Positions 1-7,015 of a DNA stretch of 26,497 nucleotides are shown piece after piece (the first letter of the stretch is position 1; each line of letters opens with the position of its first letter). Origin of the DNA: Candidatus Neomicrothrix sp. UBA2974 (GTDB taxonomy: Bacteria > Actinomycetota > Acidimicrobiia > Acidimicrobiales > MedAcidi-G1); the NCBI GenBank assembly GCA_002348705.1, contig DEAU01000040.1:1-26497 (forward strand). Reading direction: 5' to 3'. A model generated the notes under the pieces. That model was given only the letters and a program-made list of their open reading frames with translations. It did no database searches and had not been told where the DNA came from. The position numbers were made by a program, and so were the translations under genes.

Positions 1-179
1 GGAGCAGCCGTCGTCGCCGGAGCATCATCTGCAGCCGGTGCAGCGGTCGTAGTGGCCGCGGCCGAACCTCCGCTCGACGAGGCTGAAGACGAGTCGTCAC
101 CCCCGTCCGAGCCACAGGCTCCGGCAAGCAGTGCGAACACCGCCAGCATGAGTGTCAACCAACGAAGTCGCGTCCTCAT
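1..179 (-). CDS. Lipoprotein, N-terminal part only (runs off window start)
   Basis: Reading leftwards from ATG at 179, an open frame runs to the window edge. Residues 1-21 form a type II signal peptide: basic start (MRTRLRW), hydrophobic core and lipobox L-L-A-G-A-C, with the lipidated Cys at residue 21. It is followed by a low-complexity Gly/Ser/Ala/Thr/Asp linker. That layout (lipobox plus flexible linker) is usual for surface-anchored solute-binding lipoproteins of Actinobacteria, but the folded domain lies outside the window and the function cannot be told. A G-run about 7 nt upstream of the ATG may serve as the ribosome site. The gene is separated from the thiamine operon by about 220 bp, so it is probably a separate transcription unit. 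Confidence 0.8.
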   Translation of the reverse strand, partial: MRTRLRWLTLMLAVFALLAGACGSDGGDDSSSASSSGGSAAATTTAAPAADDAPATTAA

Positions 180-381
180 GGGACGTACCCCCCCATCTAG
201 TGAATATCAAAAACCCGGACTGCGGGCCGCCCGATATAGGACAGTCCGCAAGGCCTGACGTTTACCGTAGGTCAAGGCTTGTGTGGGCCGCCAATCCGCT
301 TCCGCAAGGTATTGCCAAAAATGGTTTTGGGCCTCCTGAGTGCGTTTCACCAAAGGAATGCCCAGTCCCTCGATCGACATA

Positions 382-400
382 CCAGACCTCGTCGGTCCGG
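382..400 (-). terminator. Stem-loop just after the thiamine operon
   Basis: Seven-base-pair stem (CCGGACC / GGTCTGG, one G-U pair) with a 5-nt loop, starting 3 nt after the stop codon of the last operon gene. There is no U-tract, which is common for actinobacterial terminators but leaves the call tentative. Confidence 0.4.
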
Positions 401-402
401 CC

Positions 403-1425
403 CTAGTCGGTCAGCGGGATGACGGCGTCTTCCGCGACCACTAGGCCCACCTCATCGCCCATCACCAGTCCTGGCATGGCCTCTTCGACCGGAACGCGGA
501 CCTCCACATCGCCGACGGCGACCGTGACCACCGGACGGCCAGACCGTCTGGTGGTCGACACCACCACAGCCGCGGTGCCCTCAGTGGCACCACCGAGGAA
601 CAGGCGGTCGGCCCGCAAGAGCACCGTCCCCGACCCTGCGCCGAGTTGGCCCAGGGCGCAACATCCACGGACGTCCAAGGCAAGCAGATTCTCGTGTCCG
701 AGGCACCGCGCTGCATGCACGCTGCCCGGATCGGCCCAAACCTCATCCGGCACACCGATCCTGTCGATGCGTCCGTCGCCGAGAACGGCAATCCGGTCAG
801 CGAGGGCAAAGGCCTCGTCGTGATCGTGGGTGACGTGGACCGCTGCAAGATCTAGCCGCCGCAGCAGGGCCCCCAACTCGTCGGTCAGGCGCTCACGCAG
901 GACGCGATCCAGCGATCCGAGCGGCTCGTCCAGCAGTATCGCCCGAGGCGCGGCAGCCAGCGATCGAGCAAGAGCCACTCGTTGGGATTCACCACCCGAC
1001 AGGGTGTCGACCCGACGCCCCTCGAAGCCAGCCAGACCGACCATCTCCAAAGCCTCCGCAACCCTGTGGGTGACCGAGGGAGCCGACGCGCCGGCCACAC
1101 GGAGGGCGAAACCCACGTTCCCAGCCACGTCCCGGTGGCCAAAGAGGACGTGGTCCTGGAAAACCAGCCCGACCTGACGGAGATGGGTGGGTAGGTCGGT
1201 GAGGTCATCGTCATCCCACCACACTCGGCCGGTCGTCAGTTGCTCCAGCCCCGCCACGGCCCTCAACAGGGTGCTCTTACCGCAGCCCGACGGACCAAGA
1301 AGGACCAGTACCTCACCGGGCTCCACGGCTAGGTCAATCCCTTTCAGCACCGCCTTGCCCTCGAAAGCTACGCGCAGATCCTCAACCCGCAGGCCCCGAC
1401 GATCATCCACAGCGGACGCGGTCAC
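403..1425 (-). CDS. thiQ: Thiamine ABC transporter, ATP-binding subunit (ThiQ-like)
   Basis: Cytoplasmic ATPase expected to drive thiamine/TPP import with the adjoining permease. Visible motifs in 340 aa: Walker A GPSGCGKST (residues 44-52), Q-loop Q90, ABC signature LSGGE (142-146), Walker B ILLDEP (163-168) and switch His at 200 (VHVTH). The region after about 240 is a beta-rich TOBE-like regulatory domain, as in the Fbp/Pot/Thi type of ATPase; E. coli ThiQ is shorter and lacks it. The GTG start overlaps the permease stop by 4 nt (GTGA) and is preceded by a purine-rich GAAGGGGG SD. The thiamine assignment rests on the TPP riboswitch and the TbpA-type binding protein; from the ATPase alone, iron(III) or another small solute would be equally likely. 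Confidence 0.85.
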   Translation of the reverse strand: MTASAVDDRRGLRVEDLRVAFEGKAVLKGIDLAVEPGEVLVLLGPSGCGKSTLLRAVAGLEQLTTGRVWWDDDDLTDLPTHLRQVGLVFQDHVLFGHRDVAGNVGFALRVAGASAPSVTHRVAEALEMVGLAGFEGRRVDTLSGGESQRVALARSLAAAPRAILLDEPLGSLDRVLRERLTDELGALLRRLDLAAVHVTHDHDEAFALADRIAVLGDGRIDRIGVPDEVWADPGSVHAARCLGHENLLALDVRGCCALGQLGAGSGTVLLRADRLFLGGATEGTAAVVVSTTRRSGRPVVTVAVGDVEVRVPVEEAMPGLVMGDEVGLVVAEDAVIPLTD

Positions 1426-3053
1426 CAGTCCCCCTTCACTCCGCCGCGGTTTCGACCTCCCTCGATGACCAGCACAGCAACCGCGGTAAGGGCCATGAGC
1501 ACCACGGCCAGCGCCATGGCCTGACCCCGCAGGGCATCCCCTGGCACTCCCAGCAGTCGGAAGAGGGCGAGCGGTGCAGTAAGTCGGTCCGGATTCCGAG
1601 GCAAGAACGAGGTGGCACCGAACTCGCCGAGCGATACGGCGACCGAGAACGCAGCACCCACTGCCAGCGCCCGCATGGCCAGCGGCCCATCGACCTCTCG
1701 TCGTACCCGGGCCGGCGAAGCTCCAAGGGTGGCCGCCGCCTCCCGGAGCCTTTGGTCGACGCTCCTCAGGGTGGGCACGACAGTGCGCATGACGAACGGA
1801 ATGCCGACCAGAGCATGGGCCACCGGCACCAACCAGCGAGAAGACCTAAGGTCTAGGGGTGGCTCGTCTAGGGCAAGAAGCATGCCGAAGCCCAGCGTGA
1901 CCGCCGAGGCCCCGAGCGGCAGCATCATCCCAAGGTCGAGGGTCCGGGCAAAGCAACGACGACCGTGAACCACTACTAGCGAAGCGAGGCCACCGACGAT
2001 GGTGGCTAGACCGGCAGCGACCGCGGCAAACAGCAGCGAGTTTCCCAGCGCACCAAGCGCCGAGGTCGGCAACAAACTCACCCGGTCGGCTAGAGCCGCG
2101 TAGTGATCGACAGTCCAGCCACCCCCGGCGCCGGAGCGGCGTAACGAACGTTCAAGTAGAACAAACACCGGCAAGCCGAGCACCACTGCAAGCAGGCAAA
2201 GATTCCCGGCCAGCAAACCAATTCCCGCTCTTGGCAAGGATGTCCGCCGAACCGGACGCTGGGTAACCGTTCGGCGTCGCTGCAGCCGGTTGGTCGCCAC
2301 CACAGTTGCCACCACCGCCGCCAATTGAACGAGGGCTACCGCTGTCGCCGACGCCAGGTCGCCCCGAGACACGGCATGGCGCCACACCTCAGTCTCCAGC
2401 GTGGCGCGAGCCGGACCGCCGAGGACCAACACCACACCGAACGACGTGAAGCAGAACAGGAAGATAATCGACGCAGCGGCGGCAACCGCCGGTCGAAGAG
2501 CCGGCAATGTAACCCACCGGAACGCTTGCCATGGCGTGGCCCCCAGCACCCGAGCCTGCTCGCCGGACCGGGGATCGAGGTCTCCCCAGAAAGTACCGAC
2601 AGTGCGAAGCACTACGGCGACGTTGAAAAACACGTGGGCCAAGAGAATCGCCCCAACGGTGCGGGTCAATCGCATCGGTCCATCGTCCAGGCCGAGGCGC
2701 TCGAAGACCGCCAGAAATGCACCGCCCACAACCACTGTGGGCAGCACGAAGGGCACCGTTGTCGCGGCTCGCAAGAGCGCCTTTCCCCGAAACCTCCGTC
2801 GAGCTAGCAGATGGGCACCCGGTAACGCCACCAGGATGGTCAGCACGGTGGAGACGACGGCCTGCCAGAGGGTGAACCAGGCCACCGAGCGAAAAGATGC
2901 CCGACCGGGGAGTTCGCCGAGGCGACGCAGTCCGTCGCTACCGAGACCTTCGACGATGATCGTGACCACCGGGTATACGAAGAAGACGGCGAGGAATCCC
3001 GCTGGAACGACCACGACACCAACCGCGGCGAGCCGACGCGGCAGGGAGGTCAC
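1422..3053 (-). CDS. thiP: Thiamine ABC transporter permease (ThiP-like, fused two-domain)
   Basis: Integral membrane protein of about 543 aa with two tandem MetI-type permease domains in one chain, the ThiP/FbpB architecture. Two EAA coupling loops that would contact the ATPase are visible: one around RVLGATPWQAFRW in the first half and one around EAAATLGASPARVRRE in the second. About a dozen hydrophobic segments are spread over both halves. I prefer the GTG at 3053, which overlaps the thiB stop as GTGA, exactly like the permease/ATPase junction; a GTG at 3074 in the same frame would add 7 residues. The four-base overlaps at both junctions point to translational coupling in one operon. Confidence 0.87.
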   Translation of the reverse strand: MTSLPRRLAAVGVVVVPAGFLAVFFVYPVVTIIVEGLGSDGLRRLGELPGRASFRSVAWFTLWQAVVSTVLTILVALPGAHLLARRRFRGKALLRAATTVPFVLPTVVVGGAFLAVFERLGLDDGPMRLTRTVGAILLAHVFFNVAVVLRTVGTFWGDLDPRSGEQARVLGATPWQAFRWVTLPALRPAVAAAASIIFLFCFTSFGVVLVLGGPARATLETEVWRHAVSRGDLASATAVALVQLAAVVATVVATNRLQRRRTVTQRPVRRTSLPRAGIGLLAGNLCLLAVVLGLPVFVLLERSLRRSGAGGGWTVDHYAALADRVSLLPTSALGALGNSLLFAAVAAGLATIVGGLASLVVVHGRRCFARTLDLGMMLPLGASAVTLGFGMLLALDEPPLDLRSSRWLVPVAHALVGIPFVMRTVVPTLRSVDQRLREAAATLGASPARVRREVDGPLAMRALAVGAAFSVAVSLGEFGATSFLPRNPDRLTAPLALFRLLGVPGDALRGQAMALAVVLMALTAVAVLVIEGGRNRGGVKGDW

Positions 3054-4141
3054 CGCAGGACGATCTGTGTCCACCGGTCAGTCCAGGCGTTCCGGTTTGC
3101 CTCGATGATGGCTGGATCAAGCACGTGCGGGTCATCGGCTAGTTCTACGAAGTCGACGAACGTCTGTGGCAGGTTGGCCGATGCCAGTGCCGGGAAGACG
3201 AACATGTTTAACGGGATGTCCTCCTGGAAGGTCTTCGACAGAAGGAAGTCGACGAGAAGCTCAGCGGCCAGACGCTTCTTTGTCCCCGCAAGGATCCCGG
3301 CAAACTCGACCTGACGGAAGCAGGTATCGGTCACTACCCCGGTCGGGGGTTCTTCAACGGGCGGGTCGGCGTACAGCACCTCAGCTGGTGGACTGGAGGC
3401 ATAGCTGACCACGATGGGTCGAGTACCGCCACCCGCGACGAACTCTCCGTAGTAGGCGTCCTCCCATCCGGCGGTAACCACCACGTCGTTGGCTCGCAGT
3501 TCCGCCCAGTAGTTCTCCCAACTATCGCCGTACTCTGCAATGGTGGCCAACAGGAAGGCCAGACCCGGTGACGAGGTCTCGGGATTCTGTACAGCCAACA
3601 TTCCGATGTAGGCGGGATCGACCAAGTCATCGAGAGTTGTCGGCGCCGGCAATTCGTCGTCGAAGCTCTCGATCCAGTAGTTGACGCAGACGTCGCCAAA
3701 GTCGACCGGAGTGACTCGGTATTGCGGATCGAGTTGCAGTTCTTCTGGCACGCCATTCAAAGACGGCGACTTATAGACCTCGAATAGTTCGGCATCCAAC
3801 GCCCGTTGGAGGAAGGTGTTGTCCACCCCGAACATGACGTCTCCCAGAGGGTCGCCAGCAGTTAGGATGGCCGAGGCGACCATCTGGCCGGTGTCACCCG
3901 CCGTCTGATGGACTACTTCGATTCCGGTGGCCTCGGTGAAGGCAGCCAACGTTCCCTCCGAGACCCAGAACGAGTCGTGGGTGATGAGGGTCACCGGGCC
4001 GATCGGCGGAACAGACTCCTCAGTGGCACCCAAACCACCAGAGCTCAGAGGAACCGAGGTGGCGTCGTTGGCCCCGGCACAACCAGCCAGCAGAAACCCG
4101 ACGATCAGGGTGGCCAGGGTGTTGGCGTTACGGCGACACAA
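3050..4141 (-). CDS. thiB: Thiamine-binding lipoprotein (ThiB/TbpA-like)
   Basis: Extracytoplasmic substrate-binding protein of a thiamine ABC importer, about 363 aa. Family hallmarks: an N-terminal strand followed by HDSFWVSEG, DVMFGVDNTFLQ, the PVDFGDVCVNY segment, the QNPETSSPGL(A)FLL segment, VTAGWEDAY and VVSYASSPPAE; each lines up with the TbpA/ThiB family as I know it. The open frame extends to 4216, but those extra residues, including an ATG at 4165, are the TPP riboswitch itself. The likely start is TTG at 4141, with GGGAG about 8 nt upstream; it gives a clean lipoprotein signal with lipobox L-A-G-C and Cys at residue 21. Translation is probably controlled by the riboswitch, whose 3' edge carries the SD. 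Confidence 0.9.
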   Translation of the reverse strand: MCRRNANTLATLIVGFLLAGCAGANDATSVPLSSGGLGATEESVPPIGPVTLITHDSFWVSEGTLAAFTEATGIEVVHQTAGDTGQMVASAILTAGDPLGDVMFGVDNTFLQRALDAELFEVYKSPSLNGVPEELQLDPQYRVTPVDFGDVCVNYWIESFDDELPAPTTLDDLVDPAYIGMLAVQNPETSSPGLAFLLATIAEYGDSWENYWAELRANDVVVTAGWEDAYYGEFVAGGGTRPIVVSYASSPPAEVLYADPPVEEPPTGVVTDTCFRQVEFAGILAGTKKRLAAELLVDFLLSKTFQEDIPLNMFVFPALASANLPQTFVDFVELADDPHVLDPAIIEANRNAWTDRWTQIVLR

Positions 4142-4149
4142 GATGGGAT

Positions 4150-4266
4150 CTCCCTTCGCCGGCATTATCCGGAGCAGGTTCTGGGCGGGTCGACAGCACC
4201 CCCGATCACCACGCAAGGCGTCGGTTACTGCCCTCTCAGCCCGGCTTGAGGCCCGAGCTCCCCGGT
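4150..4266 (-). ncRNA. TPP (THI-box) riboswitch
   Basis: Aptamer in the leader of the thiB-thiP-thiQ operon. Reading the minus strand: P2/P3 segment CGGGGAGCUCGGG, then the P3 return strand CCGGGC followed by the conserved CUGAGAGGG (4231-4239), an enlarged P3a arm of roughly 45 nt, ACCCG closing P2, then AGAACCUG...GGAUAAUGCCGGCGAAGGGAG (4150-4170), the hallmark pyrophosphate-sensing half. The final GGGAG also fits as the SD of the TTG start at 4141, so TPP binding could block ribosome access directly. No U-tract terminator follows, which favours translational over transcriptional control. The P1 stem is not obvious by eye. Confidence 0.96.
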
Positions 4267-4280
4267 CTGTTGTCGCTCAC

Positions 4281-4286
4281 ACGATA
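4281..4286 (-). promoter_or_regulatory. Possible -10 box for the thiamine operon
   Basis: TATCGT on the minus strand (TANNNT type), about 15 nt upstream of the start of the TPP aptamer and just after the beta-glucosidase stop. No convincing -35 element is visible. Confidence 0.35.
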
Positions 4287-4312
4287 GCGCTAACCGATGA
4301 TCCGAGTCTCGG

Positions 4313-6928
4313 TCAGGAGAGCGTGACAGTAAGGACGGATCGGACGTTGGTCGATGAGGCACCCAGGTGGACCCGGTAGACGCCCGGATCAACCACCCAT
4401 CCGGCCTCGGTCCGGCGGTCACCACCTCCACCGGCAGCCACCGGCGAGGAGTCCATTCGCTCGGGCCACGTCGGATCGCCCGGATCCCAGTAGGCAAAAG
4501 CCCGGTAATCCAAAAACAACTCCACCAACTGTTCCTCGCCCGGCTCCAGTCGTACCTTGGCCAGACCTCGCAGTTCCTTCGTCGGCCGCATCAGCCTAGG
4601 GCCATCGCTGCCCACGTAGGCCTGGACCACCTCACTGCCCGACCGGTCGCCAGTATTGCGGACCGGCACGGAGACCAGAACCGACTCCCCAGCCTTCAGG
4701 TCGGCCACCGTCGCCGGTGACGAGATGGTCGCCTCACCCCAAGCGAAGCGGGTATAGGACAGGCCGTGGCCGAATGGAAAAGCCACCGATAGGTCACGGG
4801 CCTCGTACCACCGGTAGCCGGTGAAAAGGCCCTCGGAGTAGACGACCTGCCCGTTTTCGCCCGGATGACTGAGATACGCCGGTGTGTCCTCGAGGCGGTG
4901 GGGAATCGTCGTGGGCAGACGCCCCGAAGGTTCCTCGTCCCCAACCAGGACGTCAACCAACGCGTCGGCCATCTCCTGTCCACCGAACCAGGTCATCAAG
5001 ACCGCGGGTGCGCAGACCGCCCAGTCGCTGGTCACCACCGAACCGCTGTTGACAACCACCACCGTCCTCGGATTCGCCGCACAAACCCGGCGAACCAACT
5101 CAGCCTGATCGCCGGGCAGGTCCATCGACTCTCGATCGCGCCCCTCGGTCTCCCAGTCAAGGTCGGTACCAACTACCACGACAGCGACATCTGCTCCTGT
5201 TGCAGAAGCCACAGCCCTGTCCATGAGGTCGCCGCTACTCGGCGTCCGCACCCCGACCTTGACGCCACCCAGGAAGGTCGCTCCCACCGACGACCATTCG
5301 ACGACCACCTCAACGGGCTCTCCAGCACGAAGGTCGGCTTCGAAGGAACGCTCAGCACTCCCGAAGCCGAAGAACTCATCTCCGGGACCCATGGGGTCTA
5401 CTACCCCGTCGACGAGAACCTCGCCGTCAACGAACAGGCGCGCCCTGCCGCACTGGACCAGGGTGAGGAGGTGGAGGCCGTCGACGACCGGAGTGAACCA
5501 AGTTGAGGCCCGAAATGAGCAGTCGCGCGGATCGGACACGCCGGGGGCCGAGTCGAAATGGAGAAGGAGACCGTCGCGCGAGCCCCGACGTCCAACGACC
5601 GGACCGGCTAGCTCGGTGCCGTCGTGGTACTCGACGTCAAAGCCCCGGCCGCCGTCGGTCCTCCTGGTGGCAACACCCCCCATCGGCTTAGCGGTTCGTT
5701 CGACCACCGTGCCCATCTCATGGACGATCTCGATGCGATCACCCAGACGGGACTGAATAGCCTCGAGCGGCGAGGTCTCGTGCTGGGCAACCAAGGCTGC
5801 AGAACCGCCTCCCATAACCATTGCGGTCACCGCGTTGGGACCGATGACGGCAAGACTCTGGATTGACCCGACTTCGAGGGGCAGGACCGGCTCGCCAGGA
5901 GCCGATACGGGGGGTTCGTTTCGAAGCAAGACGAATCCTTCAATTGCCGCGCGGCGAGCAAGAGTCCGGTGTGCAGGCTCGTCAATTTCCTGTTCCGGCC
6001 GGTCGTGGGGCTCGGTGAGCGCGCCGGTCCGGGCCATCAGGCAAAGCAGTGCACGAACCGAGTCGTCGACCCGATCAACCAGTACCTCACCCGCCTCTAC
6101 AGCCGCCACCAACCGCTCGCCGTACCACCGAGGTGGCCCCGGCATCTCGAGGTTCAGGCCGGCGTTTGCCGAGGCCGCAGTGGACTTCGATCCGAACCAG
6201 TCCGAGACGACCACCCCATCGAAGCCCCAGTCTCCCCGGAGCACCTCGTTAAGCAGCCAGGCATGTTCCGAGGAGTGAATGCCGTTCACCCGGTTGTAGG
6301 CAGCCATCACCCCCCATGCCCCGCCGTCGACAACGGCCATCTCGAACGGTCGAAGCGATACCTCTCGCAGGGTGCGCTCGTCCACCTCCGACGAGATGGT
6401 GGTCCGCTCGAACTCCGAGTCGTTGGCCACAAGATGCTTGACGGTGGTGCCCACGCCGCCGCCCTGCACTCCTTTCACGAAGCCGGTCGCGATGCGCCCC
6501 GTCAGGTACGGGTCTTCGGACATGCATTCGAAGTTGCGACCGCCCAGTGGGGTCCGGTGCAGGTTGACCGTCGGTGCCAAAAGCACGTGGCAGCCCCGGG
6601 CCCGGGTCTCGGCGGCGAGAACCCAGCCCAATTCCTCGACCAAATCGGGATTCCACGAAGCACCAAGGGCGGTGCCACACGGAATACAGAGTGCAGGTAT
6701 CCCAGTTCCGAGCAAGCCTGTACCCCGGGCCCCTGCTGGGCCGTCGGTGACCTTGAGGGCCGGAAGGCCGAGGCGGCCCACAGGACGAACCGACCAGAGG
6801 TCGCGGCCCGACATGAGGTCGGCCTTCTCAACCAGCGTCATCTCGGCGAGGACCGACTCGATCCACGCATCCTGTCGGTCCGATCCTGAGCCGGTCGTTC
6901 GACTTCCCATGTCCTGATGGTCGCCCAT
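4313..6928 (-). CDS. GH3 beta-glucosidase with PA14 insertion
   Basis: About 871-aa glycoside hydrolase family 3 enzyme, predicted to release terminal beta-linked sugars; no signal peptide, so likely cytosolic. Order: GH3 N-terminal barrel (roughly 20-330) with KH at 164-165 (TVKHLVAND) binding substrate and nucleophile Asp243 in VVVSDWFG; start of the alpha/beta domain; a PA14 lectin-like insertion at roughly 430-580; the rest of the alpha/beta domain; and a C-terminal fibronectin-III-like domain (ESVLVSVPVRNTGD). The frame is open to 7255, but the extra N-terminus overlaps the divergent gene and is not GH3-like. ATG at 6928 is preceded by AAGGA and by TATAAG nine nt upstream; ATG at 6910 is an alternative. 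A 12-bp hairpin covers both ATGs. Confidence 0.93.
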   Translation of the reverse strand: MGDHQDMGSRTTGSGSDRQDAWIESVLAEMTLVEKADLMSGRDLWSVRPVGRLGLPALKVTDGPAGARGTGLLGTGIPALCIPCGTALGASWNPDLVEELGWVLAAETRARGCHVLLAPTVNLHRTPLGGRNFECMSEDPYLTGRIATGFVKGVQGGGVGTTVKHLVANDSEFERTTISSEVDERTLREVSLRPFEMAVVDGGAWGVMAAYNRVNGIHSSEHAWLLNEVLRGDWGFDGVVVSDWFGSKSTAASANAGLNLEMPGPPRWYGERLVAAVEAGEVLVDRVDDSVRALLCLMARTGALTEPHDRPEQEIDEPAHRTLARRAAIEGFVLLRNEPPVSAPGEPVLPLEVGSIQSLAVIGPNAVTAMVMGGGSAALVAQHETSPLEAIQSRLGDRIEIVHEMGTVVERTAKPMGGVATRRTDGGRGFDVEYHDGTELAGPVVGRRGSRDGLLLHFDSAPGVSDPRDCSFRASTWFTPVVDGLHLLTLVQCGRARLFVDGEVLVDGVVDPMGPGDEFFGFGSAERSFEADLRAGEPVEVVVEWSSVGATFLGGVKVGVRTPSSGDLMDRAVASATGADVAVVVVGTDLDWETEGRDRESMDLPGDQAELVRRVCAANPRTVVVVNSGSVVTSDWAVCAPAVLMTWFGGQEMADALVDVLVGDEEPSGRLPTTIPHRLEDTPAYLSHPGENGQVVYSEGLFTGYRWYEARDLSVAFPFGHGLSYTRFAWGEATISSPATVADLKAGESVLVSVPVRNTGDRSGSEVVQAYVGSDGPRLMRPTKELRGLAKVRLEPGEEQLVELFLDYRAFAYWDPGDPTWPERMDSSPVAAGGGGDRRTEAGWVVDPGVYRVHLGASSTNVRSVLTVTLS

Positions 6929-6936
6929 CAGGACAT
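6909..6936 (-). repeat. Perfect 12-bp inverted repeat over the beta-glucosidase start codon
   Basis: Arms ATGTCCTGATGG and CCATCAGGACAT separated by 4 nt. As mRNA of the beta-glucosidase gene the loop is GCGA, a GNRA tetraloop. The 5' arm contains the ATG at 6928, the 3' arm ends on the alternative ATG at 6910, and the SD-like AAGGA abuts the stem. It could act as an RNA hairpin limiting initiation, or as a DNA operator overlapping +1. Confidence 0.85.
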
Positions 6937-6965
6937 CCTTATACCCGCTCGGGCACACTCGAAAA

Positions 6966-6982
6966 TCTGACGCTCCGTCAGG
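6966..6982. promoter_or_regulatory. Palindromic operator (TetR-like), copy 1
   Basis: TCTGACGCTCCGTCAGG: 6-bp arms CTGACG/CGTCAG around a 3-nt centre at 6974. It lies between the divergent beta-glucosidase and amidohydrolase genes and would overlap or abut both -35 regions. The same arms occur at 17351-17367. Size and spacing suit a TetR-family dimer; the regulator is not in the window. Confidence 0.65.
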
Positions 6983-7002
6983 AAACCCAGAGGGGCCGGG
7001 GT

Positions 7003-7008
7003 TAGCCT
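7003..7008 (+). promoter_or_regulatory. -10 box TAGCCT of a leaderless start
   Basis: TANNNT hexamer ending 7 nt before the ATG at 7016, with no SD between; the transcript would begin at or next to the start codon. Confidence 0.5.
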
Positions 7009-7015
7009 CGCCCTC

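Noticed and set aside
4302..4312. CCGAG-T-CTCGG palindrome as terminator of the beta-glucosidase gene
   Set aside because: The arms leave a one-base loop and no T-tract follows; the stem would be weak.
5969..6889. Long plus-strand frame of about 306 codons opposite the beta-glucosidase gene
   Set aside because: It is antisense to conserved GH3 motifs, has no start signal, and its composition is typical of a shadow frame in GC-rich DNA.
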